Position numbers and translations under genes: made by a program. Below the pieces are notes generated by a model. That model was not told where the DNA came from. It searched no databases and worked only from the letters and a program-made list of their open reading frames with translations. Positions 25,989-34,457 of a stretch of 34,957 nucleotides of DNA are shown here, one piece after another. The first letter of the stretch is position 1; each line of letters opens with the position of its first letter. The DNA is taken from positions 1-34,957 of the forward strand of contig CAJQQR010000133.1 in assembly GCA_905480545.1 (NCBI GenBank), read 5' to 3'. The DNA is from an uncultured Pirellulaceae bacterium. Its GTDB lineage: Bacteria > Planctomycetota > Planctomycetia > Pirellulales > Pirellulaceae.

Positions 25989-26498
25989 ATGGAACATTAC
26001 ATGATTTCCCTTCCGCTTACTTGTTTCATGTTGATGCAATGCGGATGTGGTCAGACGGGGAAAACCGAGCTGGAATTGGGGCCAAAACCGACAAACATTG
26101 ATTCGGTTAATTCCGCTACGTTTGCCGTGACCAGAGAAGTAAAACGATTCTACATGGACATTGTATCTTAGGATGAGAAAAAACGGATGGCGGCTGTAGA
26201 TCGACTGACGCCTACAAATGAGGAGCTCATCGCCCTTTTCGGTGAGGAAAATGGAGCGTTATCATGGGTTCTTTACCAAAAGTATTTCAACGACCTCACG
26301 AAGACTACCGAAAAAGGCAAGACTAAGGTCGAACGTGGTGGCAAGATTGTCGATATAGAAATCAGCCTTGAAAATCGAGAAAAATTGCCATTTGATTTGG
26401 ATGACAGGCATCTGATTCCTTCAGATGCTTATTTCTATTCTGCCGATGTTGACAAGGAAGACAAAGCAAGCGGGGCGTTTTTTTATATCGCGTTTTGA
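25989..26498 (+). pseudogene. Small lipoprotein-like gene interrupted by an in-frame TAG
   Basis: ATG 25989 (or ATG 26001, preceded by GGAA) starts a short signal-like segment with a lipobox-like Cys (CFMLMQCGCGQ). The frame reaches TAG at 26169-26171. It then stays open with DEKKRMAAVDRLTPTNEELI and continues to TGA 26498, about 168 codons in all. The downstream part is soluble and charged (GKTKVERGGKIVDIEISLEN). I recognise no family. The second part could in principle start anew at ATG 26187, which has no clear ribosome-binding site. Its end lies inside a 17-base duplication (26495-26528), and the frame beyond reads GLFMYDRNESCYGVQTAEP. The original gene may therefore have been longer and is now damaged at both points. 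It could also be two small hypothetical genes. Confidence 0.55.
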
Positions 26499-26528
26499 AG
26501 CCGGGTTATTTTTGAAGCCGGGTTATTT
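26495..26528. repeat. Perfect 17-base tandem duplication at a gene end
   Basis: TTGAAGCCGGGTTATTT occurs at 26495-26511 and again immediately at 26512-26528. The first copy contributes the TGA stop (26496-26498) of the lipoprotein-like frame. The second copy is read as FEAGLF in the same frame. This looks like a recent slippage duplication near a T-run that may have created the present stop. Confidence 0.9.
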
Positions 26529-26730
26529 ATGTACGACCGTAACGAGTCGTGCTACGGAGTCCAAACTGCCGAGCCAAAATACATTGACTTCGCAAAATCA
26601 GTGCATCAAAATAAATTCCCCCTCCAAAACTCAATATTGAACAAATCGAATGAAACGCGTCCAACACCTTTTTTCCTTGTCAAATTACCTATTGAAGCCT
26701 TCAATTCGGTGCGAGAGTCATTTTCGCCCA

Positions 26731-27807
26731 ATGCATCTTGTGTTGTTTTTGGCACTCGTATGTACTTTTGGGGAAACAGGATCAGCACAAGAAAAATCTG
26801 AAGGAAAAAATGCAAAAGCTGTCCCTCCAGTCCTTGTTGCCAATTCAGAGGCGAAGACGGAATCGGAAATGAAACCGTACACGGACAAAATCCGCCATTC
26901 CAAAGCAAAATTTGAAATGGTTCCCATCCCTGGTGGTAAGTTCACTATGGGTAGTCCCACTGATGAATCTGAGCGAGAAGAAGATGAAGGACCACAACAC
27001 CAAGTCGAAGTCGCACCGTTTTGGATGTCCAAATGCGAGGTAACGTGGGATGCCTACGAAGTCTTTATGCTGAGCACCGATTTGTTGCGTATTTCGGTTT
27101 TGGACATTGAGACCGATGCCCGAGATGATCTTGTGGATGCCGTAACTCGACCAACCAAACCATACACTGATATGACGTTTGGTATGGGGAAGCGTGGTTA
27201 TCCGGCCTGTTGCATGACGCAACATGCGGCTCGGGCGTATTGCAAATGGCTATCTGCGAAAACAGGACGCTACTACCGACTTCCCACCGAAGCTGAGTGG
27301 GAATATGCATGTCGAGCCGGCACCAAAACAGCCTATTCGTTCGGCGACGATGCGTCCAAAATCGGCGACTACGCTTGGTACGTAAAGAATTCAGATCAAA
27401 AGTATCAAAAGGTCGGAAAAAAGAAACCGAACCCATGGGGACTTCATGACATGCACGGGAATGTCGCCGAGTGGGTTTTGGACCAGTATAACGAAGACGG
27501 ATACGATTTAAAAAAAGCAACAAATCCTCTTGCGATTCCAACCGAGCTATTCCCACGTGTGGTACGCGGTGGTTCATGGGAAAACGCCGCCGAAAGATGC
27601 CGTAGTGCGGTTCGGTTTGCGTCCGAAGAAGACTGGAAAGAACAGGACCCTCAGGACCCGCAGAGTATTTGGTATCATACCGAAGCCCTTTGGGTTGGTT
27701 TCCGAATTGTCCGGCCTCTAAACGAACCGACGGATGAAGAAAAAAAATCGAAATGGGAAAAATCCGAACCACCTCAGCTTGATCCGGAATTGAGCGGAAA
27801 GAAGTAA
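26731..27807 (+). CDS. Secreted SUMF1/FGE-sulfatase domain protein, one catalytic Cys missing
   Basis: The product is 358 residues from ATG 26731, chosen because it gives a clean signal peptide (MHLVLFLALVCTFGETGSA). ATG 26650 would add 27 residues that do not look like a leader. The SUMF1 domain covers about residues 60-345: FEMVPIPGGKFTMGSPTDES, PFWMSKCEVTWDAYEVF, YYRLPTEAEWEYACRAGT, NPWGLHDMHGNVAEWV, VRGGSWENAAERCRSAVRFA and GFRIVRP. Genuine formylglycine-generating enzymes carry two Cys five residues apart after RGGSF. Here only the second remains (codon at 27598); the first is Asn (codon at 27583). It is therefore probably not the activator of the sulfatase at 9582, but one of the many SUMF1-fold proteins of unknown or binding function. 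The Gfo/Idh gene follows after 58 bases. Confidence 0.9.
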   Translation: MHLVLFLALVCTFGETGSAQEKSEGKNAKAVPPVLVANSEAKTESEMKPYTDKIRHSKAKFEMVPIPGGKFTMGSPTDESEREEDEGPQHQVEVAPFWMSKCEVTWDAYEVFMLSTDLLRISVLDIETDARDDLVDAVTRPTKPYTDMTFGMGKRGYPACCMTQHAARAYCKWLSAKTGRYYRLPTEAEWEYACRAGTKTAYSFGDDASKIGDYAWYVKNSDQKYQKVGKKKPNPWGLHDMHGNVAEWVLDQYNEDGYDLKKATNPLAIPTELFPRVVRGGSWENAAERCRSAVRFASEEDWKEQDPQDPQSIWYHTEALWVGFRIVRPLNEPTDEEKKSKWEKSEPPQLDPELSGKK

Positions 27808-27865
27808 CGAACTTTTCGCGTAAATTTAGTTCAACTCTCCCTCCACCTTTTTTAATGAGTCAATC

Positions 27866-29245
27866 ATGTCAAACGAAAATAACGATCGGCGAAATTTTTT
27901 GAAGGCAAGTGGCGCGATTGCAGCCTCTGCCGGCGTCATGTCCGTAGCCGAAGCTGCTGCGAAGTCTTCAGTACATGTTGCTTCACGGAACACAGTCAAC
28001 CTGGCCTTGATAGGATGCGGTGGTCGTGGGACCGGAGCTGCCGGGAATGCGATGAACGTCAAAGGTGGTGAGGTTCGGTTGGTCGCCATGGCGGACGTTT
28101 TTAAAGATCGAATGGAGACAAGCTACAAGAGCTTGAACACTCAGCGACCTGATCAAGTCGATGTGCCCGATGATCGGAAATTCATTGGTTTTGACGGCTA
28201 TAAAAATGCAATTGATGCATTGTCGCCTGGCGATGTCGCGATTTTCACGACACCTGTGGCATTTCGCTGGGTCCACTATGGATACGCGATTGAGAAGGGT
28301 GTCAATGTCTTCATGGAAAAGCCGGTTACGGCAGACGGTCCGACCAGCAAACGCATGTTTGCGTTAAACGAAAAGGCGAAGAAGAAAAATCTAAAGGTTG
28401 GTGTTGGACTGATGTGCCGACATTGCAAGGCTCGCCAAGCTGCAGAGGAGAAATTCCGAAACGGCGATATCGGCGACATTCTTTTGATTCGCGCCTACCG
28501 ATTGGCAGGCCCCACGGCAAGCGAGTCGGTTGGGCCAGCGCCAAAAGGCATGTCTGAATTAGAATGGCAAATCCGACGATTCCACGGATTCCTTTGGGCG
28601 AGTGGTGGTGCCGTCAGCGATTTTTTAATTCACAACATTGACGAAGGATGCTGGGCCAAGGGGGACTGGCCGGTTAAAGCAATCGCAACCGGTGGTCGCC
28701 ACTATCGGGGCAAGAAAATCGACCAAAATTTTGATTCTTATTCGATCGAGTACACCTTTGGTGACGGAACGAAAATGATGGTGGATGGACGTACCATTCC
28801 TGGTTGCAAAAATGAGTTCGCAACATTTGTTCATGGCACCAAGGGATCATCGATCTTTTCATCGTCAGGTCATGCTCCAGCAAAAAGCAGAATCTTTAGC
28901 GGACAAAACTTCGTCAAGGAAGAAATGGTTTGGTCGTATGACAAAAAAGAACCGAATCCATACCAGGTCGAATGGCAGGATCTTATGGATGCGATTCGGA
29001 ATGACACGCCGTATAACGAAGTCGATCGGGGCGTTAAATCGAGTCTGGTCACATCCATGGGTCGAATGGCCGCTCACACCGGAAACGAAATCACCTATGA
29101 TCAAATTCTAAATTGCGAGCACGAATTCGCTCCAAATGCGGACAAATTGACGCTTGATTCGCCCGCTCCTTTGCAAAAAGAAGAAAGCGGAAAGTATCCA
29201 GTTCCGATGCCGGGGCTTTGCGTTGATTCAGAATACGAATATTAA
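27866..29245 (+). CDS. Tat-exported Gfo/Idh/MocA-family oxidoreductase
   Basis: The product is 459 residues. The twin-Arg signal is DRRNFLKASGAIAASAG (residues 7-23). The Rossmann domain begins at about 44 with the dinucleotide-binding GCGGRGTG (50-57). The family's EKPV motif (Glu151-Lys152-Pro153) follows, with Lys152 the usual catalytic residue. The C-terminal alpha/beta substrate domain includes RRFHGFLWASGGAVSDFLIH and the HNIDEG stretch. Relatives act on sugars or inositols with NAD(P). Tat export with bound cofactor is common for planctomycete members. The substrate is unknown. It probably shares a transcript with the SUMF1 gene and is followed by a strong terminator at 29277. Confidence 0.94.
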   Translation: MSNENNDRRNFLKASGAIAASAGVMSVAEAAAKSSVHVASRNTVNLALIGCGGRGTGAAGNAMNVKGGEVRLVAMADVFKDRMETSYKSLNTQRPDQVDVPDDRKFIGFDGYKNAIDALSPGDVAIFTTPVAFRWVHYGYAIEKGVNVFMEKPVTADGPTSKRMFALNEKAKKKNLKVGVGLMCRHCKARQAAEEKFRNGDIGDILLIRAYRLAGPTASESVGPAPKGMSELEWQIRRFHGFLWASGGAVSDFLIHNIDEGCWAKGDWPVKAIATGGRHYRGKKIDQNFDSYSIEYTFGDGTKMMVDGRTIPGCKNEFATFVHGTKGSSIFSSSGHAPAKSRIFSGQNFVKEEMVWSYDKKEPNPYQVEWQDLMDAIRNDTPYNEVDRGVKSSLVTSMGRMAAHTGNEITYDQILNCEHEFAPNADKLTLDSPAPLQKEESGKYPVPMPGLCVDSEYEY

Positions 29246-29276
29246 ATCATGGTGAAATAAGCCAATAATGCCAATC

Positions 29277-29303
29277 AGCGAGGGTTTTACTCTCGCTTTT
29301 TTT
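29277..29303 (+). terminator. Rho-independent terminator after the Gfo/Idh gene
   Basis: AGCGAG (29277-29282) pairs with CTCGCT (29292-29297) around a 9-base loop, which a G-T wobble pair could shorten. A run of seven T (29297-29303) follows at once. It begins 32 bases after the TAA at 29245. Confidence 0.85.
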
Positions 29304-29398
29304 GTTCTTGACCGAAGCGTTTCATTTTCTGGTGGCTAGAGGAGATTGGAGTTTCACATTAAATTAACGAATTCTCAGATGCAGGCTCGTATAACGTG

Positions 29399-30607
29399 AT
29401 GGACCAAGAAGCAAAAACGCCCGAAAAAATAAACGGTAAAATTGATGATCTCGAAATCAAAGATGCCGAGGTTATTTTTGATGCGGTTTGGGAAGAACTC
29501 GAAGAGGACTTCTCGCACCAAGAACTTCAGTTCCCCAAGGAATTGATTTTGCTTGGTGGTGCGCCCGGATCGGGAAAGGGTACGCACACGAAATTCATCC
29601 TCAAGGCGCGAGGATTAACTTGCCCCCCGATCGTGATCAGCGATCTCTTGGTCACGCCCGAGGCCCTACGCATTAAGGACCGAGGCGGAATGGTGGGCGA
29701 CAAAGAAGTCGTCGATATTCTACTTCGCAAACTTCTTCAACCGGAATTCCGTGACGGAGCATTACTGGATGGTTTTCCCAGAACGGGTGTGCAGGTTGAA
29801 TGCTTAAAACAATTGGTTGATCGTATCAATCATCTTCATTTGGAATTCTCCGCTACTCCATTAGCGATCAATTTCCGCCGGCCAACCATCCATGCAATGG
29901 TCTTGTTCATTAATGAAAAAACCAGCATTGACCGGCAACTGCGTCGAGGTCGTGAGTTAAAGGAACACAACAAGAGCGTTGACGAAACAGGAGTGGGGAA
30001 GAAGGTTGACCTTCGGGCGACAGACCTGACTGTTGACGCGGCCGCGCATCGGTATCGAATCTTCAAAGAAAAGACGTGGGATGCACTGCAGTCTTTGCAA
30101 GAAATCTATCATTATCATTTTGTGAATGCGGAAGGGCCTATCGATGAAGTCGAAGAAAACATTCTCAAAGAGCTAAAGTATCAAAGCTCGCTGGAGCTAG
30201 ACCCCAAAACATACGATCGCCTACGGCATCTTCCACTTGCCAAGAACATCACTGTTCATGCCCGCCAAGAGCTGGTTCGTCGACTTGATAGTTATGAACT
30301 GGAACATTCTGAGTTATTCGAAAAAGTGGTGGCAATCATCAACACACACTTTATCGGTATCGTGAAGCGTCATGCACTTTCCGGTAAAGCAATCGTCAAC
30401 TCAGAGGATCCTATTTTCTCAGCGCCCAACGCGATTTCGATGTTGATCGATATTTTCTCAGAACGTGGTTACCACGCGATCGTTGACAAGACCATCACTG
30501 AAATCCCGCGGCGAATTGATTTACAGACCGGGGAAATTGAGCATCAGAAAAAAATCATTTATCGAATCGAAGTGAACTTCAAAGGCTCCGAAATTCGTCG
30601 CGGTTGA
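29399..30607 (+). CDS. Adenylate kinase-like nucleoside monophosphate kinase with N- and C-terminal extensions
   Basis: The product is 402 residues, about twice the usual length (about 215). The acidic N-terminal extension (1-45) precedes Walker A GAPGSGKGT (Lys60). Then come the NMP-binding part (ISDLLVTPEAL), DGFPRT (124-129), and a LID region with Arg-rich RQLRRGREL and RATDLTVDAAAHRY. Residues about 265-402 form an added domain I do not recognise (KNITVHARQELVRRLDSYEL, FIGIVKRHALSGKAIV, ending IYRIEVNFKGSEIRRG). The core should transfer phosphate from ATP to AMP or another nucleoside monophosphate. The tail's role is unknown. ATG 29399 is preferred to GTG 29396. It is preceded by a terminator and stands alone. 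Confidence 0.88.
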   Translation: MDQEAKTPEKINGKIDDLEIKDAEVIFDAVWEELEEDFSHQELQFPKELILLGGAPGSGKGTHTKFILKARGLTCPPIVISDLLVTPEALRIKDRGGMVGDKEVVDILLRKLLQPEFRDGALLDGFPRTGVQVECLKQLVDRINHLHLEFSATPLAINFRRPTIHAMVLFINEKTSIDRQLRRGRELKEHNKSVDETGVGKKVDLRATDLTVDAAAHRYRIFKEKTWDALQSLQEIYHYHFVNAEGPIDEVEENILKELKYQSSLELDPKTYDRLRHLPLAKNITVHARQELVRRLDSYELEHSELFEKVVAIINTHFIGIVKRHALSGKAIVNSEDPIFSAPNAISMLIDIFSERGYHAIVDKTITEIPRRIDLQTGEIEHQKKIIYRIEVNFKGSEIRRG

Positions 30608-31279
30608 CCGTACCAAACCGACAAGAATAAACAGAGCGGATGCGTCCCCAAGAGACAGCTCTGTCGCAAACCATCATGTCGACTCCGAAATACTCCTTCG
30701 ATTAAACGCAGCAGCGATTGAGGTGTCTGCAATTTGAAGCAGCGGCGGTTTGAGGGGCGACGATATTCTGGACATTCTCTTGTACCAACTTGGCGACCAT
30801 CATTCCGCGGGGGTGCAACATGGGTCTGGTTGCGTTCCGAAGCTGAGACCATGGTTCGGCCTTGAGGCGTTTCGATGTCTACAACTGAATGAACCAGATC
30901 GACCGAAGACAATACCTTAGCTAATGGGCAGCCATTCACAGATCCCGACATTCGCGATAAAACGGATTTCATCTCCGAAAATCGTTTGGACGACAATTTT
31001 TGACCGAACCCAAATCTTATGCGTACGGTTCAATCTTCACTCAGTCCATCGGTAGAGAACGAAAGTTGTAGACTAAACTCTGAGCGAAACCGAACCACTC
31101 CGATATAATAGGATCGGTACGTGGACCACCGCTGGCATTTGCCATAGCTGTTGTTGCCGATTTACCGTTGGTATCGCGGAAACAACACGGAATGTCCACT
31201 GGTTTCATCAGCAAGTCAGGGTTTTTCACCGTTCCTACGCGCTGACGTTGAGTCCAATTGTATAAACCATGAAAGACTG
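30608..31279. other. Long region without a supportable gene; possible decayed coding traces on minus strand
   Basis: About 670 bases. On the minus strand two stretches read like protein. One, from about 31265 down to 31041, ends NASGGPRTDPIISEWFGFAQ followed by SLVYNFRSLPMD and TGA. The other, around 30840-30700, includes MMVAKLVQENVQNIVAPQ. They are in different frames, lack starts and match no family I know. They may be relics or chance. The upstream end of the FG-GAP gene's promoter must lie near 31150-31279. No RNA gene or repeat was seen. Confidence 0.45.
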
Positions 31280-33520
31280 ATGACTTCAACATCAACAACA
31301 GCCAATATCCCATTGGCTCTGCATTGCAATTTGATTCTTTGCCTGCCAATCGCATTTGCAATGCAAATGGGCTGCAACTCCGCGCTGGAAACCAAGTCAA
31401 AACCAGAGACAAACATACAGACATCGAAGACGAAACTTACGTCGCATTCGAAAATGATCCGTGAACTTATGGACGTCCATAAGGAATCGAAATTCGACCA
31501 CCCGTTTTTGGGTCGCAATAAAATTGCCACCGGCGAGGATTTTTACGAAAAATCAAAACGAACCTCGCCTCCTGATGCCTTTCGCGCTGCTAGAAAATTG
31601 GCAGAGTTCGAATTGCGAATTGGCAACATCCAAACGGCCTTGGATTATTTAAAAGAGGCAGATGCACTATTTATCGAAAACAGGGCCTATTTTGACAAAA
31701 CCGAAGAAGCAGCATTCTTCATGGACCTCGCTGTAACCTACTTTCGGTTGGGTGAATCGGAGAACTGCATTTCTTGCGGCGACGGAGCCGCATGTTTGCT
31801 CCCGATTTCCGGAAAGGGAGTGCACGAACTGACGGTTGGATCAACGAAGGCGATCGAGTACCTGAAACTGGTGCTCGCGATCGAGCCTAACAATTATTCT
31901 GCTAAGTGGCTGTGGAATATCGCAGCTATGACGCTTGGTAAATTTCCGGATGGAGTTCCGGTCGAACATCGAATCGACGCAAATAAATTTAAGGACGATA
32001 TTGAATTCCCGCGTTTCAAAAATGTCTCTAACGAAAAAAAGCTCGACACTCTTGGTTTAAGTGGCGGAGCTGTTTGCGAAGATCTCAATGGCGATGGTTT
32101 TTTCGACATCATGGTGTCGGACTGGAACAGCTCTACGCAAATTCGATATTTCGAAAACGACGGTAAAGGAAATTTTTCCGATAAGACGATGGACTCGAAC
32201 CTAAAGGGAATCTATGGCGGTCTTAACTTAATCGATGCTGACTACGACAACGACGGAGACATTGATATTTTTGTGTTACGTGGCGCTTGGGGCGGAAAAC
32301 ACGGCCTGATTCCAAATTCATTGCTCCAAAATGACGGGAATGGCAATTTCACAGACGTGACATTCGACGTGGGACTGGAGGATTCCAGGTATCCGACGCA
32401 AACCGGCTCATGGGCAGATTATGATTTGGACGGCGACCTCGACCTCTACATCGGAAATGAAGAACATCCTTGTGAGCTATTTCAGAACCAAGGTGATGGG
32501 ACATTCAAGGACATTGCCCATTTGGCGGGCGTCACGAATGACAACCTGTTTACCAAAGCCGTAATTTGGGGTGATTTCAATAACGACCGGTATCCGGATC
32601 TCTATGTCTCAAATTACTTCAAGCCGAACCGACTCTACAAAAACAATCAGGATGGAACGTTCACCGACGTGGCCTACGTTATGGACATGGCTGGTCCGGC
32701 CATGAGTTTCACCAGCTGGTTTTGGGACTTTAACAATGACGGAGTTCAAGACCTATTCGTAGCCACCTATCCGAATGATATGGAAAACTACTCACGTCAG
32801 TTCTTCGGAGTTGGCAAATCCAATTCAGAACGCGACTTGCTTTATCAGGGCGACGGTGCTGGTGGGTTTTCTGAAGTGGGTGCGAAGGTCGGATTGAATG
32901 TGAGTACCGAATCGATGGGAGCCAACTATGGCGACTTGGATAACGATGGTTACTTGGACTTTTATTTGGGAACAGGTGCACCGCATTTCAAATTTCTGGT
33001 TCCGAATTTAATGTACAAGAACATGGACGGAAACCAATTCAAATCGGTGACTTACGCCGGCGGATTTGGACATTTGCAAAAGGGACATGCCGTTGCGTTT
33101 GTAGATTTGGACAACGACGGTGACCAGGATGTTTTCCAGGTTTTAGGCGGTGCTTATCCCGGTGATCGATTCCAAAACGCGTTGTTTGAAAACCCGGGCA
33201 ACGGAAACAACTGGATTAAAATCAAACTGAATGGGACAAAGACGAATCGGTCCGGGCTCGGCGCCCGCATCAAACTAACCTTTGAAGAAGATGGCAAAAC
33301 TCGGAGCGTTTATCGTTGGGTAAATAGCGGTGGATCATTTGGCTGTAATCCATTTCTTCAACATGTTGGCATTGGTAAGTCAAACAAGATAGACTTAGTT
33401 GAAGTTTACTGGCCGGTTTCCGACAAAACCCAAGTTTTTGGAGATGTTGTCCCAAACCAAACGATGATCATTGATGAGTCAACGGGCTGGTCTAACGAAT
33501 CTTCGCAAAACTTAGAATAA
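31280..33520 (+). CDS. FG-GAP/VCBS repeat lipoprotein with C-terminal ASPIC/UnbV domain
   Basis: The product is 746 residues. The N-terminus has a hydrophobic leader ending in a lipobox-like Cys (LCLPIAFAMQMGCNS), so it is exported and probably lipid-anchored. A helical segment with TPR-like character (about 90-210: AARKLAEFELRIGNIQTALD, MDLAVTYFRLGESENC) comes next. About seven FG-GAP/VCBS calcium-loop repeats follow (DLNGDGFFDIMVSD, DADYDNDGDIDIFV, DYDLDGDLDLYIGNE, DFNNDRYPDLYVSN, DLDNDGYLDFYLG, DLDNDGDQDVFQV), forming a beta-propeller. It ends with the ASPIC/UnbV domain (NRSGLGARIKL, VNSGGSFGCN, HVGIGKSNKIDLVEVYWP). CRTAC1-like proteins of this design are common in planctomycetes; the ligand is unknown. 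ATG 31280 is chosen because the leader begins there. The EF-hand gene follows after 35 bases. Confidence 0.92.
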   Translation: MTSTSTTANIPLALHCNLILCLPIAFAMQMGCNSALETKSKPETNIQTSKTKLTSHSKMIRELMDVHKESKFDHPFLGRNKIATGEDFYEKSKRTSPPDAFRAARKLAEFELRIGNIQTALDYLKEADALFIENRAYFDKTEEAAFFMDLAVTYFRLGESENCISCGDGAACLLPISGKGVHELTVGSTKAIEYLKLVLAIEPNNYSAKWLWNIAAMTLGKFPDGVPVEHRIDANKFKDDIEFPRFKNVSNEKKLDTLGLSGGAVCEDLNGDGFFDIMVSDWNSSTQIRYFENDGKGNFSDKTMDSNLKGIYGGLNLIDADYDNDGDIDIFVLRGAWGGKHGLIPNSLLQNDGNGNFTDVTFDVGLEDSRYPTQTGSWADYDLDGDLDLYIGNEEHPCELFQNQGDGTFKDIAHLAGVTNDNLFTKAVIWGDFNNDRYPDLYVSNYFKPNRLYKNNQDGTFTDVAYVMDMAGPAMSFTSWFWDFNNDGVQDLFVATYPNDMENYSRQFFGVGKSNSERDLLYQGDGAGGFSEVGAKVGLNVSTESMGANYGDLDNDGYLDFYLGTGAPHFKFLVPNLMYKNMDGNQFKSVTYAGGFGHLQKGHAVAFVDLDNDGDQDVFQVLGGAYPGDRFQNALFENPGNGNNWIKIKLNGTKTNRSGLGARIKLTFEEDGKTRSVYRWVNSGGSFGCNPFLQHVGIGKSNKIDLVEVYWPVSDKTQVFGDVVPNQTMIIDESTGWSNESSQNLE

Positions 33521-33555
33521 CCTACCAACAAGAGCTAGCGACGGGAGTATTTTCA

Positions 33556-34350
33556 ATGAATGAAAAAGGACATCAGGCGGAAGAAGGCGGGTCAGGACTG
33601 AACCTACGTTTAGTGATCCTCGGTGCAGTGTTATTACTATTCGTTGTTGCCGCGGTATGGGAATTCGTATTCGTGCGGTCAGCATATGAAAAGTCGTTGG
33701 CCACCATTGATGAAATATACAATGATGCAAATGAACCACCCAAAACACGAGCATCAGTTCTTTCCAAACTAACGGGGAAAACTCCGAAGTCCGATTTCGA
33801 ATCAAAAGAAGTGTCACTGCAGGGCGAGAAGAAAAAACGACATGTTCGCCGCGATATCTACTCATATGTAGGATTGATTCCCAGTCAGGCAAAGCGAGAA
33901 TTCACCGTCACCTACGAACGGGTCATGGATTTTGGCGAAACGGTGGATAATCCGGAAACCTTCGCGGACGATCAATGGGATTTCAAATACTATTTTGAAG
34001 CTGGAAATGAACCTGAAGAAACAAAACCTACCGGTGGTTCCTCAGTAGCCGCAACCGGTCCAAAAACTAAGTTAGAAAGAATTTTCATGACCGCGCTTGT
34101 CGATGACTTTGACGGCACAGTTTCGGTAGACAAATTGGACGGAAAGTCTTCTATCTTGAAGAACCTGAAATGGTTCGATCCAGATGAAAGCGGATCGATT
34201 ACGCTGGAGGAGTTCAACGCTGGTGTGAAGATGTTTGAGGAGGCCAACGGCAAGATGTCCGAAGATGATATTTACGACATGGTCGGTGGAAAGTCACCTG
34301 GAGAAGGGGCACCTAATGGTGCCGGCGGCCAGGAAAGCAGCAGCAACTAA
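33556..34350 (+). CDS. Single-pass membrane protein with C-terminal EF-hand
   Basis: The product is 264 residues. A GGGAG ribosome-binding site precedes ATG 33556. One transmembrane helix (about 19-38, LVILGAVLLLFVVAAVWEF) anchors it. A region of unknown fold follows (about 40-155, RRDIYSYVGLIPSQAKREFT). The C-terminus has a canonical EF-hand loop, DPDESGSITLEEF (about residues 211-223), and a weaker partner loop before it (DDFDGTVSVDKLDG). It likely binds calcium outside the cytoplasm. The tail is Gly/Ser-rich. It lies 35 bases after the FG-GAP gene, whose propeller loops also bind calcium, so the two probably form an operon. No named family is recognised for the middle part. Confidence 0.82.
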   Translation: MNEKGHQAEEGGSGLNLRLVILGAVLLLFVVAAVWEFVFVRSAYEKSLATIDEIYNDANEPPKTRASVLSKLTGKTPKSDFESKEVSLQGEKKKRHVRRDIYSYVGLIPSQAKREFTVTYERVMDFGETVDNPETFADDQWDFKYYFEAGNEPEETKPTGGSSVAATGPKTKLERIFMTALVDDFDGTVSVDKLDGKSSILKNLKWFDPDESGSITLEEFNAGVKMFEEANGKMSEDDIYDMVGGKSPGEGAPNGAGGQESSSN

Positions 34351-34457
34351 GGTCAAGATATTCCGGCATTAATCGTTTTTGCAAGCGATTGATTAGCGAT
34401 AGAGGTCTTAAAATCTCGAACCGATGCTCAGTATAAGTTTTTTTCAAAGGTAAGTTG

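Noticed and set aside
30559..30996. Minus-strand open frame of 145 codons overlapping the end of the adenylate kinase gene
   Set aside because: It runs antisense into a solid gene, has no recognisable domain, and the more protein-like stretch in this area is in a different frame.
34362..34395. Inverted repeat TTAATCG/CGATTGA after the EF-hand gene
   Set aside because: It is imperfect, the loop is ten bases and no T-run follows; not convincing as a terminator.
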